A stretch of DNA of 16,762 nucleotides. Origin: BS750m-G62 sp964577175. Its GTDB lineage: Bacteria > Planctomycetota > Phycisphaerae > FEN-1346. The notes below the pieces were generated by a model. The model made no database searches, was not told the DNA's origin, and worked only from the letters and a program-made list of their open reading frames with translations. A program made the translations under genes and the position numbers. Location: NCBI GenBank assembly GCA_964577175.1, contig CAZNYC010000091.1:1-16762 (forward strand). The letters run 5' to 3'. Shown here one piece after another: positions 6,948 to 13,594 of this stretch. The first letter of the stretch is position 1; each line of letters opens with the position of its first letter.

Positions 6948-7114
6948 CAAGGGCAAAGCCCCTTGTAGAAAACATCGTCTCGTCCGAGAAACCGCACGGC
7001 TCCGCCCGCCAAGAGCACAGGGAGGATATGAGCGCGGCGGCGCGATTAGGACCTTGTTTGGCCCCCGGTCTTCGCGTACGATAGTAGGCGCCTAAAACAC
7101 GTAAGATGACCGCG

Positions 7115-7149
7115 AGCACTTTGACGATGAGTGCTTTGTCGGTTATACT
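7115..7149 (+). promoter_or_regulatory. Strong promoter with embedded inverted repeat, toxin-antitoxin operon
   Basis: TTGACG (7121-7126), a 17-bp spacer and TATACT (7144-7149) form a near-ideal promoter 36 bp before the antitoxin ATG. AGCACT (7115-7120) and AGTGCT (7130-7135) form an inverted repeat around the -35 box, a natural place for an autorepressor to bind. Confidence 0.7.
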
Positions 7150-7185
7150 AGGAGTTGAGGTGGGTTTTGTCGTTGGGGGTCGCCA

Positions 7186-7740
7186 ATGGCTCGATTCAGT
7201 CTGCAAAAAGCTGTGCAGGCAGCAGCGGTCTTGCTGAAGACGGAGGACGAAGGACGCATGAACTACATGCGCCTTCTGAAGCTCGTTTACATTGCAGACC
7301 GGGAAAGCCTGAGAGAGACGGGCTGTGCGATCACGCATGATCGACACGTGGCTATGGACCACGGACCCGCGCCAAGCCGCATTTACGATTTGATGATGGG
7401 GCGTGACCCAGCGTCGCCTCGGTGGTCCCATTTCATGGTGACGGAGCACTTCGATATTGAGCTCATCAAAGACCCTGGGAACAAGAAACTATCCGCTTAT
7501 GAGATTGAGGTTCTGCAGAGGGTTGCCAAGGAACGGGAGCACTTGAACCAATGGGGTGTGCGAGACGAGACTCACGAGTTCTCGGAGTGGAAGCAGAATT
7601 ACGTCGAAGGCACTTCCAGGACGATCCCTCTCCGAGATGTGCTTGAAGCGGTTGGACGAGGCAGCGACGCCGAGGCAATTCTTGAAGAAGGGGCTAAGAT
7701 ACACGGCTTCCTCGGACTCCTTGAGAAGGCGCGCCGGTGA
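7186..7740 (+). CDS. Panacea (SocA/DUF4065) domain protein, probable antitoxin
   Basis: This is a 184-residue cytoplasmic protein. Residues 5-75 match the Panacea domain: LQKAVQAAAVLLK, then MRLLKLVYIADRE, and ITHDRHVAMDHGPAPSRIYDLM, which carries the family's conserved pattern (T-x-D-x-x-V-A-x-x-x-G-P-x-P-S-x-x-Y-D). Panacea domains are known as antitoxins that neutralise many unrelated toxins, and SocA is an adaptor-type antitoxin. The gene overlaps the next by 4 bp (GTGA), so translation is coupled. DNA here is visibly less GC-rich than the surroundings and the codon use is more mixed, suggesting acquisition. The Shine-Dalgarno is weak (GGGGGT before the ATG), but the promoter is strong. 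Confidence 0.85.
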   Translation: MARFSLQKAVQAAAVLLKTEDEGRMNYMRLLKLVYIADRESLRETGCAITHDRHVAMDHGPAPSRIYDLMMGRDPASPRWSHFMVTEHFDIELIKDPGNKKLSAYEIEVLQRVAKEREHLNQWGVRDETHEFSEWKQNYVEGTSRTIPLRDVLEAVGRGSDAEAILEEGAKIHGFLGLLEKARR

Positions 7741-8132
7741 TCAATGCCGGAGACGTGTTCATCACGAGTGATAGTCAGCGTCACGTTGATGACCATCTTT
7801 GGACTGTAATTTCAGATCCGTCCCAGAACGCCGAGCGGGTCTTGATAGCTAATCTCACGACTTACAGGGGCGCCCCCGGCCACGACGATTGTGTGTTGGG
7901 TCCGGAGGAATACGAGGGGCTTGACCACAAGTCGTGCATTCTCTTTCAAAAGGCCTCAGTGTGTTCTCTCGAGCATCTTGAGAAAGCCTTGGAAAAAGGA
8001 CTTATCCAGGCGCGCCAATCATTGTCAGAGGACGTCCTCGCCCGGATTAGAGCCGCTGCCGAGGAAACCCGTTTCCTGTCTGGCGAGGCTAAAGAACTGC
8101 TCCGCCAGCAGACATACTTGTACGGGCCTTGA
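7737..8132 (+). CDS. PemK/MazF-like protein, candidate toxin partner
   Basis: This 131-residue protein starts at a GTG that overlaps the antitoxin stop as GTGA. Residues 3-70 read INAGDVF, then HLWTVISDPSQ, VLIANLTTYRG, DDCVLGPEEYEG and KSCILFQKA. This is a beta-rich pattern resembling PemK/MazF-fold proteins (GDVF, H-L-W-V-V-I-S-D, V-N-L-T-T and a D-x-x-C-V-L strand). The last 60 residues are helical and charged. Members of that fold are mRNA-cleaving toxins, but I cannot confirm catalytic residues, so the assignment rests on fold-like motifs and on its place behind a Panacea antitoxin. Downstream (8159-8172) only a short TGGCT/AGCCA hairpin separates it from the convergent Crp/Fnr gene. Confidence 0.65.
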   Translation: MINAGDVFITSDSQRHVDDHLWTVISDPSQNAERVLIANLTTYRGAPGHDDCVLGPEEYEGLDHKSCILFQKASVCSLEHLEKALEKGLIQARQSLSEDVLARIRAAAEETRFLSGEAKELLRQQTYLYGP

Positions 8133-8189
8133 AAACGCCTTCTGCCGTCTTTGCCCTATGGCTTCGTAGCCAGGCTTAGGTTACCACCC

Positions 8190-8891
8190 CTACTTGTGTT
8201 TGCTCCCCACCCCCGTCGCCAGGGCCTCCAGGCCCTCGGGGTCGCGAAAGGTGATGACCTTGCCGTCCACGGCCACGAGGTCCTGGGCGGCGAGGCGGGC
8301 CAGCGCCCGGCTCAGGGTCTCCGGGGCCACGTTCAGCAGTTGGGCGAGTTCGCCTTTCGGCAGGTCCAGGCGGACCCTCGCCCCGGCCTCCATCGTCACG
8401 CCCTTCTTGCGCGCCAGGTCCGTCAGGTACCGGGCCAGCCGGCCGGCGGCGTCGTTCAGGGTAATCTGGCCGACGAGGCCGGCCATCTGCCGGCACAGTT
8501 TCGCCAGCGACGCGATCATCCCGAGGGCCAGGGCCGGCTGCTCGGCCAGCCCCTCCGCGATGCGGTCCCGCGGGAAGAACGCCAGCCGGCTCGCCTCCAG
8601 CGTCTCGGCCCACGCGGGGAACGTCTCGCCGGCGAACATGGCGGCCTCGGCCAGGGCCTCGCCGGGCCCGAAGACGTGCAGCGTCTGCTGCCGCCCGTCC
8701 GGGGCGAGTTTGTAGACCTTCACCTTGCCCTCCAGGACGACGTAGAAGCCGTCGGCCTCGTCGCCCTCGCGGAAGATGATCCGGCCGGCGGGCATGCGGC
8801 GGGCGGTGGCCAGCGCCGCCGCCGCTTCCCGGGCCTTGTCGTCCAGGTGGGCGAACAGGGAGACGTGTTTCAGCGTTTCGGCGATGCTCAT
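8190..8891 (-). CDS. Crp/Fnr family transcriptional regulator
   Basis: This 233-residue regulator has an N-terminal cyclic-nucleotide-binding-like beta-roll (about 10-125), a long dimer helix (about 126-150) and a C-terminal helix-turn-helix (about 176-202). The phosphate-binding cassette region GEALAEAAMFAG lacks the arginine that binds cAMP in CRP. There is no N-terminal cysteine cluster, so it is neither a standard CRP nor an Fe-S FNR. The recognition helix contains E191-T-x-S194-R195, the FNR pattern for TTGA half-sites, matching the box upstream of the ferredoxin gene. A nearby ATG at 8900 would overlap the promoter, so I chose 8891. The message would then have almost no leader. Confidence 0.85.
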   Translation of the reverse strand: MSIAETLKHVSLFAHLDDKAREAAAALATARRMPAGRIIFREGDEADGFYVVLEGKVKVYKLAPDGRQQTLHVFGPGEALAEAAMFAGETFPAWAETLEASRLAFFPRDRIAEGLAEQPALALGMIASLAKLCRQMAGLVGQITLNDAAGRLARYLTDLARKKGVTMEAGARVRLDLPKGELAQLLNVAPETLSRALARLAAQDLVAVDGKVITFRDPEGLEALATGVGSKHK

Positions 8892-8901
8892 GACAGGCAT
8901 G

Positions 8902-8931
8902 ATTGTAGAGGAGGGAGGGCGGCTGCTGCAA
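8902..8931 (-). promoter_or_regulatory. Promoter of the Crp/Fnr gene (near-leaderless transcript)
   Basis: On the minus strand TTGCAG (8931-8926), an 18-bp spacer and TACAAT (8907-8902) are followed by a predicted start near 8895, only a few nt before the ATG at 8891. No Shine-Dalgarno is present, which fits leaderless translation. Confidence 0.55.
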
Positions 8932-8963
8932 GCACGCGCGCAGGCGCCGGGTCGCAGGCTTTG

Positions 8964-9929
8964 TCATCCCGCCCGGGGATGGGCGGACTCGTAAATCTCT
9001 TTCAGCCGGCTCGCCGTCACGTGCGTGTAGATTTGCGTCGTGGAGAGGCTGCGGTGGCCGAGCAGTTCCTGCACGGCCCGCAGGTCGGCACCGCGTTCCA
9101 GCATGTGCGTGGCGAACGAGTGCCGCAGCGTGTGCGGGCTGACGCTCGGGTCCAGGCCGGCGACGGCGAGGTACTTGGCGAGTTTGCGTCGGACGCTCCG
9201 GGACGCCAGCCGCCGGCCGTGCCGGTTGATGAAGACCGCGGCGTCGTCCTTGACGTCGGCGGCGGCGCGGGCGTCCAGGTAGCGGTTCAGCGCCCGCAGG
9301 GCGTACGAGCCGAGGGGCGCCAGCCGCTCGCGCCGCCCCTTGCCGCGCACGTGCACCACCTCGCCGATGGGATCGATGTCTTCCAGGTTCAGCCCCACCA
9401 GTTCGCCGACGCGCATGCCGGTGGAGTAGAGCACCTCGAGCATGGCGGCGTCGCGGAGGGAGAGGAGGTCGTCGCCGTCCGGGGCGGCCAGCAGCCGTTC
9501 GACGTCGGCGGGCGGCAGGAACTTCGGCAGGCGCTTCTCCTGCCGCGGCGTCCGGATCGCCTTGACGGGGTTGTGGTCGGTCACGCCCTCGCGGGCGAGG
9601 AACTTGTAGAACGACCGCAGGGTGGCGATCTTGCGGGCGATGGTCGACCGGCTGTACTCCGCCCGCCGCAGAATCGCCAGGAACCGCCTCAGGTCCACGG
9701 GCGTGACGCGGCGGAGGCGGCGGGAGATCGTGTTCGGGTCGCCGCTCGCCGCGTCGTCGCCTGCCCCGACCGGGGATCCGTCGGCGTTGGCAGGCGCGGC
9801 AGGCCCTTCGGCCGTCAAGAACTCGACGAACTGCGCCAGGTCCGACGCATACGACCGGATCGTGTGCGCGGAGAAGTTGCGCTCGTTTTCCAGGTAACGG
9901 AGGAACCGGGCTGTCAGGGATGGGTCCAT
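8964..9929 (-). CDS. xerC: Tyrosine recombinase, XerC/XerD type
   Basis: This 321-residue site-specific recombinase probably resolves chromosome dimers at a dif site with a partner. The N-terminal SAM-like DNA-binding domain (about 1-125) is followed by the catalytic domain, in which all six active residues are seen: R173 (STGMRVGEL), K197 (RGKGRRER), H266 and R269 (SPHTLRHSF), H292 (LGHRSLS) and nucleophile Y301 (IYTHV). A hydrophilic insertion near residues 43-72 makes it slightly longer than the usual 300. XerC versus XerD cannot be decided here. It lies 12 nt after a small protein gene and is probably cotranscribed with it. No attachment sites are seen, so a housekeeping role is more likely than a prophage integrase. 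Confidence 0.85.
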   Translation of the reverse strand: MDPSLTARFLRYLENERNFSAHTIRSYASDLAQFVEFLTAEGPAAPANADGSPVGAGDDAASGDPNTISRRLRRVTPVDLRRFLAILRRAEYSRSTIARKIATLRSFYKFLAREGVTDHNPVKAIRTPRQEKRLPKFLPPADVERLLAAPDGDDLLSLRDAAMLEVLYSTGMRVGELVGLNLEDIDPIGEVVHVRGKGRRERLAPLGSYALRALNRYLDARAAADVKDDAAVFINRHGRRLASRSVRRKLAKYLAVAGLDPSVSPHTLRHSFATHMLERGADLRAVQELLGHRSLSTTQIYTHVTASRLKEIYESAHPRAG

Positions 9930-9941
9930 GGGGTGGTGGGC

Positions 9942-10166
9942 TCAGTCGTCGCCGTCCGGTCGGCCGACGGTCCGCTCGAACTGCCGGCGGGTGATCTGCC
10001 GGCCGAGGACGGCCGCGTCGAACCAGTCGAAGTCCAGGGCCTCGTCCTCGGCCCAGGTCATGAGTTGGGCGATGGCGGTTTCTTCGCCGCCCTTGCGGCA
10101 CCGGACGAGGTACCGGTGCGCGCCCTTGACGAGCGAGAAGCGGTCCGCGTTGCACGTGCTCTGCAC
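9942..10166 (-). CDS. Small protein of unknown function upstream of xerC
   Basis: I do not recognise a named family. With a GTG start at 10166 (GAAGGGA about 9 nt upstream) it has 74 residues. The core reads RFSLVKGAHRYLVRCRKGGEETAIAQLMTWA, then acidic DEALDFDWFDAAVLGRQI and a charged tail. It has no signal peptide or membrane segment. The mix of strand and helix looks like a compact folded domain, and codon use is typical of the neighbours. An in-frame ATG at 10217 would add a low-complexity N-terminus and is less likely. Its stop is 12 nt before xerC on the same strand, suggesting an operon. Confidence 0.6.
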   Translation of the reverse strand: MQSTCNADRFSLVKGAHRYLVRCRKGGEETAIAQLMTWAEDEALDFDWFDAAVLGRQITRRQFERTVGRPDGDD

Positions 10167-10261
10167 GGGTGAATGTCCCTTCGGGGGAGAACGGGGTGCG
10201 TGGCGCGGGGCCGCCACGAGGTTTATCGGCAGGCGGGAGGGCGGTCTTTACGCGAATCCAG

Positions 10262-10386
10262 CCCGCCGCGGCGCGGCGGGCGGGCCTACCTGCTGTTCGA
10301 GCCCGCCGCGCCAGCGGCGGGACATCTCCGTCCGCCGTGGCCGACGACCAGGGCCGATGCAGATGACCGGCTGCTTCCGCAGCCGG
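10262..10386. repeat. Three perfect hairpins before the tandem array
   Basis: Two hairpins share the arms CCCGCCGC/GCGGCGGG: 10262-10280 (loop GGC) and 10302-10321 (loop GCCA). A third at 10367-10386 has arms CCGGCTGC/GCAGCCGG and loop TTCC. They fill the non-coding stretch between the small gene and the 14-bp array. The first two resemble the CGGCGGG-stem hairpins elsewhere. Confidence 0.7.
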
Positions 10387-10390
10387 CTCG

Positions 10391-10614
10391 AACGGCAGCG
10401 ATCGAACGGCAGGGCTCGAGCGGCAGCGATCGAACGGCAGGGCTCGAGCGGCAGCGCCCGAACGGCAGGGCTCGAACGGCAGGGCTCGAACGGCAGCGAT
10501 CGAACGGCAGGGCTCGAGCGGCAGCGATCGAACGGCAGCGATCGAACGGCAGGGCTCGAGCGGCAGGGCTCGAACGGCAGGGCTCGAGCGGCAGCGCTCG
10601 AACGGCAGGGCTCG
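10391..10614. repeat. 14-bp tandem repeat array, 16 units
   Basis: There are sixteen uninterrupted 14-bp units with consensus A(A/G)CGGCAG(G/C)G(C/A)TCG, in two main forms (AACGGCAGGGCTCG and A(A/G)CGGCAGCGATCG) mixed irregularly. A seventeenth, diverging unit starts at 10615. Each junction carries TCGA or TCGAG. Because 14 is not a multiple of three, all frames stay open and give false Arg/Gly- or Pro/Cys-rich proteins. The array leads straight to the galK promoter and to an assembly gap, so copy number is uncertain. Confidence 0.9.
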
Positions 10615-10812
10615 AGCGGCAGCGTCTCGGCAGGCATCGACTTTCACGTTGACGTACNNNNNNNNNNNNNNNNNNNNNNNNNNNNNNNNNNNNNNNNNNN
10701 NNNNNNNNNNNNNNNNNNNNNNNNNNNNNNNNNNNNNNNNNNNNNNNNNNNNNNNNNCGGCAGGGCTCGAGCGGCAGCGTCTCGGCAGGCATCGACTTTC
10801 ACGTTGACGTAC
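10603..10812. other. Assembly gap (10658-10757) flanked by identical 55-bp contig ends
   Basis: Bases 10603-10657 and 10758-10812 are identical over 55 bp, including the last array units and TTCACGTTGACGTAC. This is what two de Bruijn contigs ending in the same k-mer look like. The gap is probably an unresolved overlap or array-length ambiguity rather than missing unique sequence. Confidence 0.85.
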
Positions 10813-10832
10813 CTGCGCCCGCCGCCTACACT
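10804..10832 (+). promoter_or_regulatory. galK promoter
   Basis: TTGACG (10804-10809), a 17-bp spacer and TACACT (10827-10832) place a start site near 10839, about 42 nt before the chosen galK start. If the gap is an artefact, the 14-bp array ends only some 30 bp before this -35. Confidence 0.7.
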
Positions 10833-10880
10833 CCCCGGCGCATCGGTGGGAACGTGACCCGCCCATTCCGGAGCGATCCT

Positions 10881-12074
10881 GTGCCTGATCTCGCGGCCCG
10901 ATTCGCGGACGTCTTCGGCCCGGCCGACGGCCTGCGCACCGTCCGGGCGCCCGGCCGCGTGAACCTCATCGGCGAGCACACCGACTATAACGACGGGTTC
11001 GTCATGCCGATGGCGCTCGACCGGGCCGTCCGCATCGCCCTCGTGCCCGACGACGCGCCCCGCGTCCGCCTGTGGGGCGAGCAGTTCGCCGAGGAGGCCG
11101 AGTTCGTCCTCGGCGAGGCGCCTGGCAAGGCGACGCCGCACTGGCTCCGGTACCCGATGGCCGTCGCGGCGGTCCTGGCCGAGGAGGGCCTCCCGCTCCG
11201 CGGTTTCCAGGGCGTGGTGGACGGCGACGTGCCGGTGGGGGCGGGCCTGTCGTCGAGTGCGGCCTGCGAGGTGGCCTCCGCGCTGGCGCTGTTGGTGGCC
11301 GCGAAGCCCCGGATCGAGCCCGGACCCGCCACCGCGGTCGGCGAGGCCCACGGCCTGACGGGGGAGCGCCTCGCCCGCCTCTGCCAGGCCGCCGAGCACC
11401 GCGTCGGCGTCCGCTGCGGCATCATGGACCAGTTCATCAGCGTGCACGGGCGGACGGGCCACGCCGTCATGCTCGACTGCCGCGACCTCTCGCACCGGCC
11501 CGTCCCCCTGCCGGGCGAGGAGGCGGCCGTCGTCGTCATCGATTCCGGTGTCCAGCGGAAACTGACCGCCGGCGCGTACAACGAACGGCGGAGCCAGTGC
11601 GAGGACGGCGCGGCCCGGCTCAAGGCGTTCGACCCGGCCGTCGAGAGCCTGCGCGACGTCTCGCGCGACCTCTTCGAGGCCCACGCCGACGCCCTGCCCG
11701 AGACCGTCCGCCGCCGGTGCCGGCACGTGGTGACCGAGAACGCCCGCGTGCGGGAGTCCGTCGAGACCCTGGAGGCGGGCGACGTGGAGCGCTTCGGCGA
11801 ACTCGTCAACGCGAGCCACGACTCGCTCCGCGACGACTACGAGGTCAGCGGGCCGGAACTGGATCGGCTGGTTACGATCGCGCGGCAGGTGGACGGCGTG
11901 CTCGGCTCCCGCCTGACGGGGGCGGGGTTCGGCGGATGCACCGTTTCCCTCGTCCGGCCGGACGCCGTCGAGACGCTGCGGCAGGCGGTGCTGGCGCGGT
12001 ACCCGGCCGAGACGGGCCTGGAGCCCCGCCTATGGACCAGCGCCGCCGCCGACGGGGCGGCCGTGGAGAGGTGA
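10881..12074 (+). CDS. galK: Galactokinase
   Basis: This is a GHMP-family kinase that phosphorylates galactose at C1 with ATP, the first step after mutarotation in the Leloir pathway. It has 397 residues. The galactokinase signature GRVNLIGEHTDYNDGF lies at 25-40 (R26 catalytic), the ATP-binding PVGAGLSSSAACE at 118-130, the catalytic Asp at D183 in CGIMDQF and the third GHMP motif LTGAGFGGC near the C-terminus. I chose GTG 10881 because GGAG (10870-10873) lies 7 nt upstream and the N-terminal length then matches E. coli GalK. An in-frame GTG at 10854 is possible but poorly supported. No galT or galE is adjacent. Confidence 0.9.
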   Translation: MPDLAARFADVFGPADGLRTVRAPGRVNLIGEHTDYNDGFVMPMALDRAVRIALVPDDAPRVRLWGEQFAEEAEFVLGEAPGKATPHWLRYPMAVAAVLAEEGLPLRGFQGVVDGDVPVGAGLSSSAACEVASALALLVAAKPRIEPGPATAVGEAHGLTGERLARLCQAAEHRVGVRCGIMDQFISVHGRTGHAVMLDCRDLSHRPVPLPGEEAAVVVIDSGVQRKLTAGAYNERRSQCEDGAARLKAFDPAVESLRDVSRDLFEAHADALPETVRRRCRHVVTENARVRESVETLEAGDVERFGELVNASHDSLRDDYEVSGPELDRLVTIARQVDGVLGSRLTGAGFGGCTVSLVRPDAVETLRQAVLARYPAETGLEPRLWTSAAADGAAVER

Positions 12075-12090
12075 ATGGTGTCATTCGGAG

Positions 12091-12272
12091 AAACGTAGGC
12101 CGCGGCGTGCCGCGGAAAGGTAGGCCGCGGCGCGCCGCGGNNNNNNNNNNNNNNNNNNNNNNNNNNNNNNNNNNNNNNNNNNNNNNNNNNNNNNNNNNNN
12201 NNNNNNNNNNNNNNNNNNNNNNNNNNNNNNNNNNNNNNNNGCCGCGGAAAGGTAGGCCGCGGCGCGCCGCGG
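12091..12272. repeat. 25-bp tandem repeat with 16-bp palindrome, spanning an assembly gap
   Basis: Units at 12091-12115, 12116-12140 and 12248-12272 follow AAAGGTAGG plus the palindrome CCGCGGCGCGCCGCGG (the first has T in the centre). The 100-N gap 12141-12240 lies inside the array, and seven bases of another unit precede the last. True copy number is unknown. Confidence 0.85.
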
Positions 12273-12304
12273 CAGAGTCTTCTCCGCCGGTGCATTTATG
12301 TGCC

Positions 12305-12389
12305 GGGTGGCACGCTTTCGCGCTGTCGCGAAAGCGTGCGCCTCGACCGGGGAAGCACGCTTTCGCAAAGGCGCGAAGGCATGGCACCC
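12305..12389. repeat. Composite hairpin cluster 5a
   Basis: The outer stem GGGTG/CACCC (12305-12309, 12385-12389) encloses two hairpins. The first (12311-12338) has perfect 11-bp arms CACGCTTTCGC/GCGAAAGCGTG and loop GCTGTC. The second (12356-12383) has the same left arm against GCGAAGGCATG with one wobble and one mismatch. The design matches clusters 3 and 4, with unrelated stem sequence. Confidence 0.75.
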
Positions 12390-12408
12390 GCGCGTGCATC
12401 GTCGGCTT

Positions 12409-12469
12409 GTGCCACGGCCGGCCTCGTCCGGCCGTGCGCGGCGGGTGCGGAGACCCGCCGCGCAAGCAC
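12409..12469. repeat. Composite hairpin cluster 5b
   Basis: Two abutting perfect hairpins lie just before trpD. The first (12413-12436) has arms CACGGCCGG/CCGGCCGTG and loop CCTCGT. The second (12436-12463) has 11-bp arms GCGCGGCGGGT/ACCCGCCGCGC and loop GCGGAG. The outer pair GTGC/GCAC (12409-12412, 12466-12469) closes them. The cluster ends 20 nt before the trpD ATG and would lie in its leader if transcription starts upstream. Confidence 0.75.
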
Positions 12470-12489
12470 CTGTTTATGCGAGGCAGCGC

Positions 12490-13500
12490 ATGATCGAAAC
12501 CATCCAGCAACTCGCCGCCGGCGAGGACCTCTCGCTCGAGGCCGCCCGAGAGGCCGTCCGCTGCATCATGGACGGCGAGGCGGACCCCGCCCAGATCGGG
12601 GCGTTCCTGACGGCCCTCTCCGTCAAGGGCCCCACGCCGGACGAGATCGCCGGGGCGGCGCTCGTCATGCGCGAGAAGGCCACCCGCATCGACGTCGGCG
12701 ACCTGCCGGTCGTCGATACCTGCGGCACGGGAGGGACGGGCAAGAAGCCGTTCAATATCTCGACGTGTGCCGCCCTCGTGGCGGCGGGCGGCGGGGCGTA
12801 CGTGGCGAAGCACGGCAACCGCGGGGCCACCAGCAAATGCGGGTCCAGCGATATCCTGGAAGCCCTCGGCGTGAACGTCGAGGCCTCGCCGGCCGTCGTC
12901 GCGCGCTGCATCCGCGAGGTGCACATGGGGTTTCTCTACGCCCGCCTGCTGCACGGGGCGATGAAGCATGCCGCCCCCGTCCGCAAGGCGATCGGCATCC
13001 GCACGATCTTCAACCTCCTCGGGCCGCTCACGAACCCCGCCGGCGCCCGCCGGCAGGTCATGGGCGTGTACGCGATGGACCTGGTGCGGCCGATTGCCGA
13101 GGTCATGGTCCGCCTCGGGGCCGAGCACGCCCTCATCGTCCACAGCCACGACGGCGTGGACGAGATCGTCCTGTCGGCCCCCACGCACGTGGCGGAGGTC
13201 CGGGGCGGGGCGGTCACCGAGTACGACGTGTCGCCCGAGGTCCTCGGCCTGCCGGAGGGAAGGCTCGAGGTCGTCCGGGCCGATACCGTGGAGGAGTACG
13301 TCGAGGCCGTCCGGTCGGTCCTGGACGGCGCGGCGGGGCCGCGGCGCGACGCGGTGCTGGCCAACGCCGCCGCCGCCCTCTACGTGGCGGGGATGGCGGA
13401 GGACTGGTACGACGGGATCGCCCGGGCGGCGGAGTCGATCGATTCCGGCGCGGCGGCGCGGGTGCTCGCGGACCTCGCTCGCCTCTCCCACGAGGCGTAA
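12490..13500 (+). CDS. trpD: Anthranilate phosphoribosyltransferase
   Basis: The enzyme transfers the phosphoribosyl group from PRPP to anthranilate, the second committed step of tryptophan synthesis. It has 336 residues, normal for the family. The N-terminal helical domain (1-70) precedes the PRPP loop CGTGGTGKKPFNIST (78-92), the substrate region KHGNRGATSKCGSSD (107-121), the segment MKHAAPVRKAIGIRTIFNLLGPLTNP (158-183) and the metal site DGVDE (D224, E225). The usual GTGGDG has Thr at position 83 instead of Asp. GAGG (12480-12483) lies 6 nt before the ATG. Longer in-frame starts would run through hairpin DNA and are rejected. No other trp gene is nearby. Confidence 0.92.
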   Translation: MIETIQQLAAGEDLSLEAAREAVRCIMDGEADPAQIGAFLTALSVKGPTPDEIAGAALVMREKATRIDVGDLPVVDTCGTGGTGKKPFNISTCAALVAAGGGAYVAKHGNRGATSKCGSSDILEALGVNVEASPAVVARCIREVHMGFLYARLLHGAMKHAAPVRKAIGIRTIFNLLGPLTNPAGARRQVMGVYAMDLVRPIAEVMVRLGAEHALIVHSHDGVDEIVLSAPTHVAEVRGGAVTEYDVSPEVLGLPEGRLEVVRADTVEEYVEAVRSVLDGAAGPRRDAVLANAAAALYVAGMAEDWYDGIARAAESIDSGAAARVLADLARLSHEA

Positions 13501-13504
13501 GCCG

Positions 13505-13576
13505 GGTGCCACGGATTGCTTGTCAATCCGTGTTCTGCGCTCGTCACACACGGTTTGACGGGCAGACCGCGGCGCC
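13505..13576. repeat. Composite hairpin cluster 4 (cloverleaf-like)
   Basis: The outer stem GGTGC/GCGCC (13505-13509, 13572-13576, one G-T pair) encloses two hairpins. The first (13510-13532) has perfect arms CACGGATTG/CAATCCGTG and loop CTTGT. The second (13550-13570) has arms ACGGTTTG/CAGACCGC and loop ACGGG, with one wobble and one terminal mismatch. This is the closest relative of the cluster at 5427. It lies right after the trpD stop. Confidence 0.8.
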
Positions 13577-13594
13577 TGCGAATCCCTCCCGCGC

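Noticed and set aside
8964..9929. Phage or integrative-element integrase
   Set aside because: The sequence and gene context fit housekeeping XerC/XerD; no attachment-site duplication, tRNA or phage genes are seen.
8151..10172. 673-codon plus-strand frame opposite the Crp/Fnr and xerC genes
   Set aside because: The opposite strand carries two genes with all expected motifs; the long frame has no recognisable domain and results from high GC.
10391..10614. CRISPR array
   Set aside because: Units are contiguous 14-mers with no spacers, and no cas genes are present.
10248..10637. Repetitive Cys/Pro-rich or Arg/Gly-rich proteins across the 14-bp array
   Set aside because: A 14-bp unit without stops is open in every frame, so a 14-residue repeat appears automatically; there is no ribosome site or unique N-terminus.
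12305..12463. Rho-independent terminators at the hairpin clusters
   Set aside because: Stems are strong but no T-tract follows, and clusters lie both before and after genes.
12298..12489. Longer TrpD N-terminus starting at 12298
   Set aside because: It would translate the hairpin cluster; the ATG at 12490 has a GAGG ribosome site and gives the normal family length.
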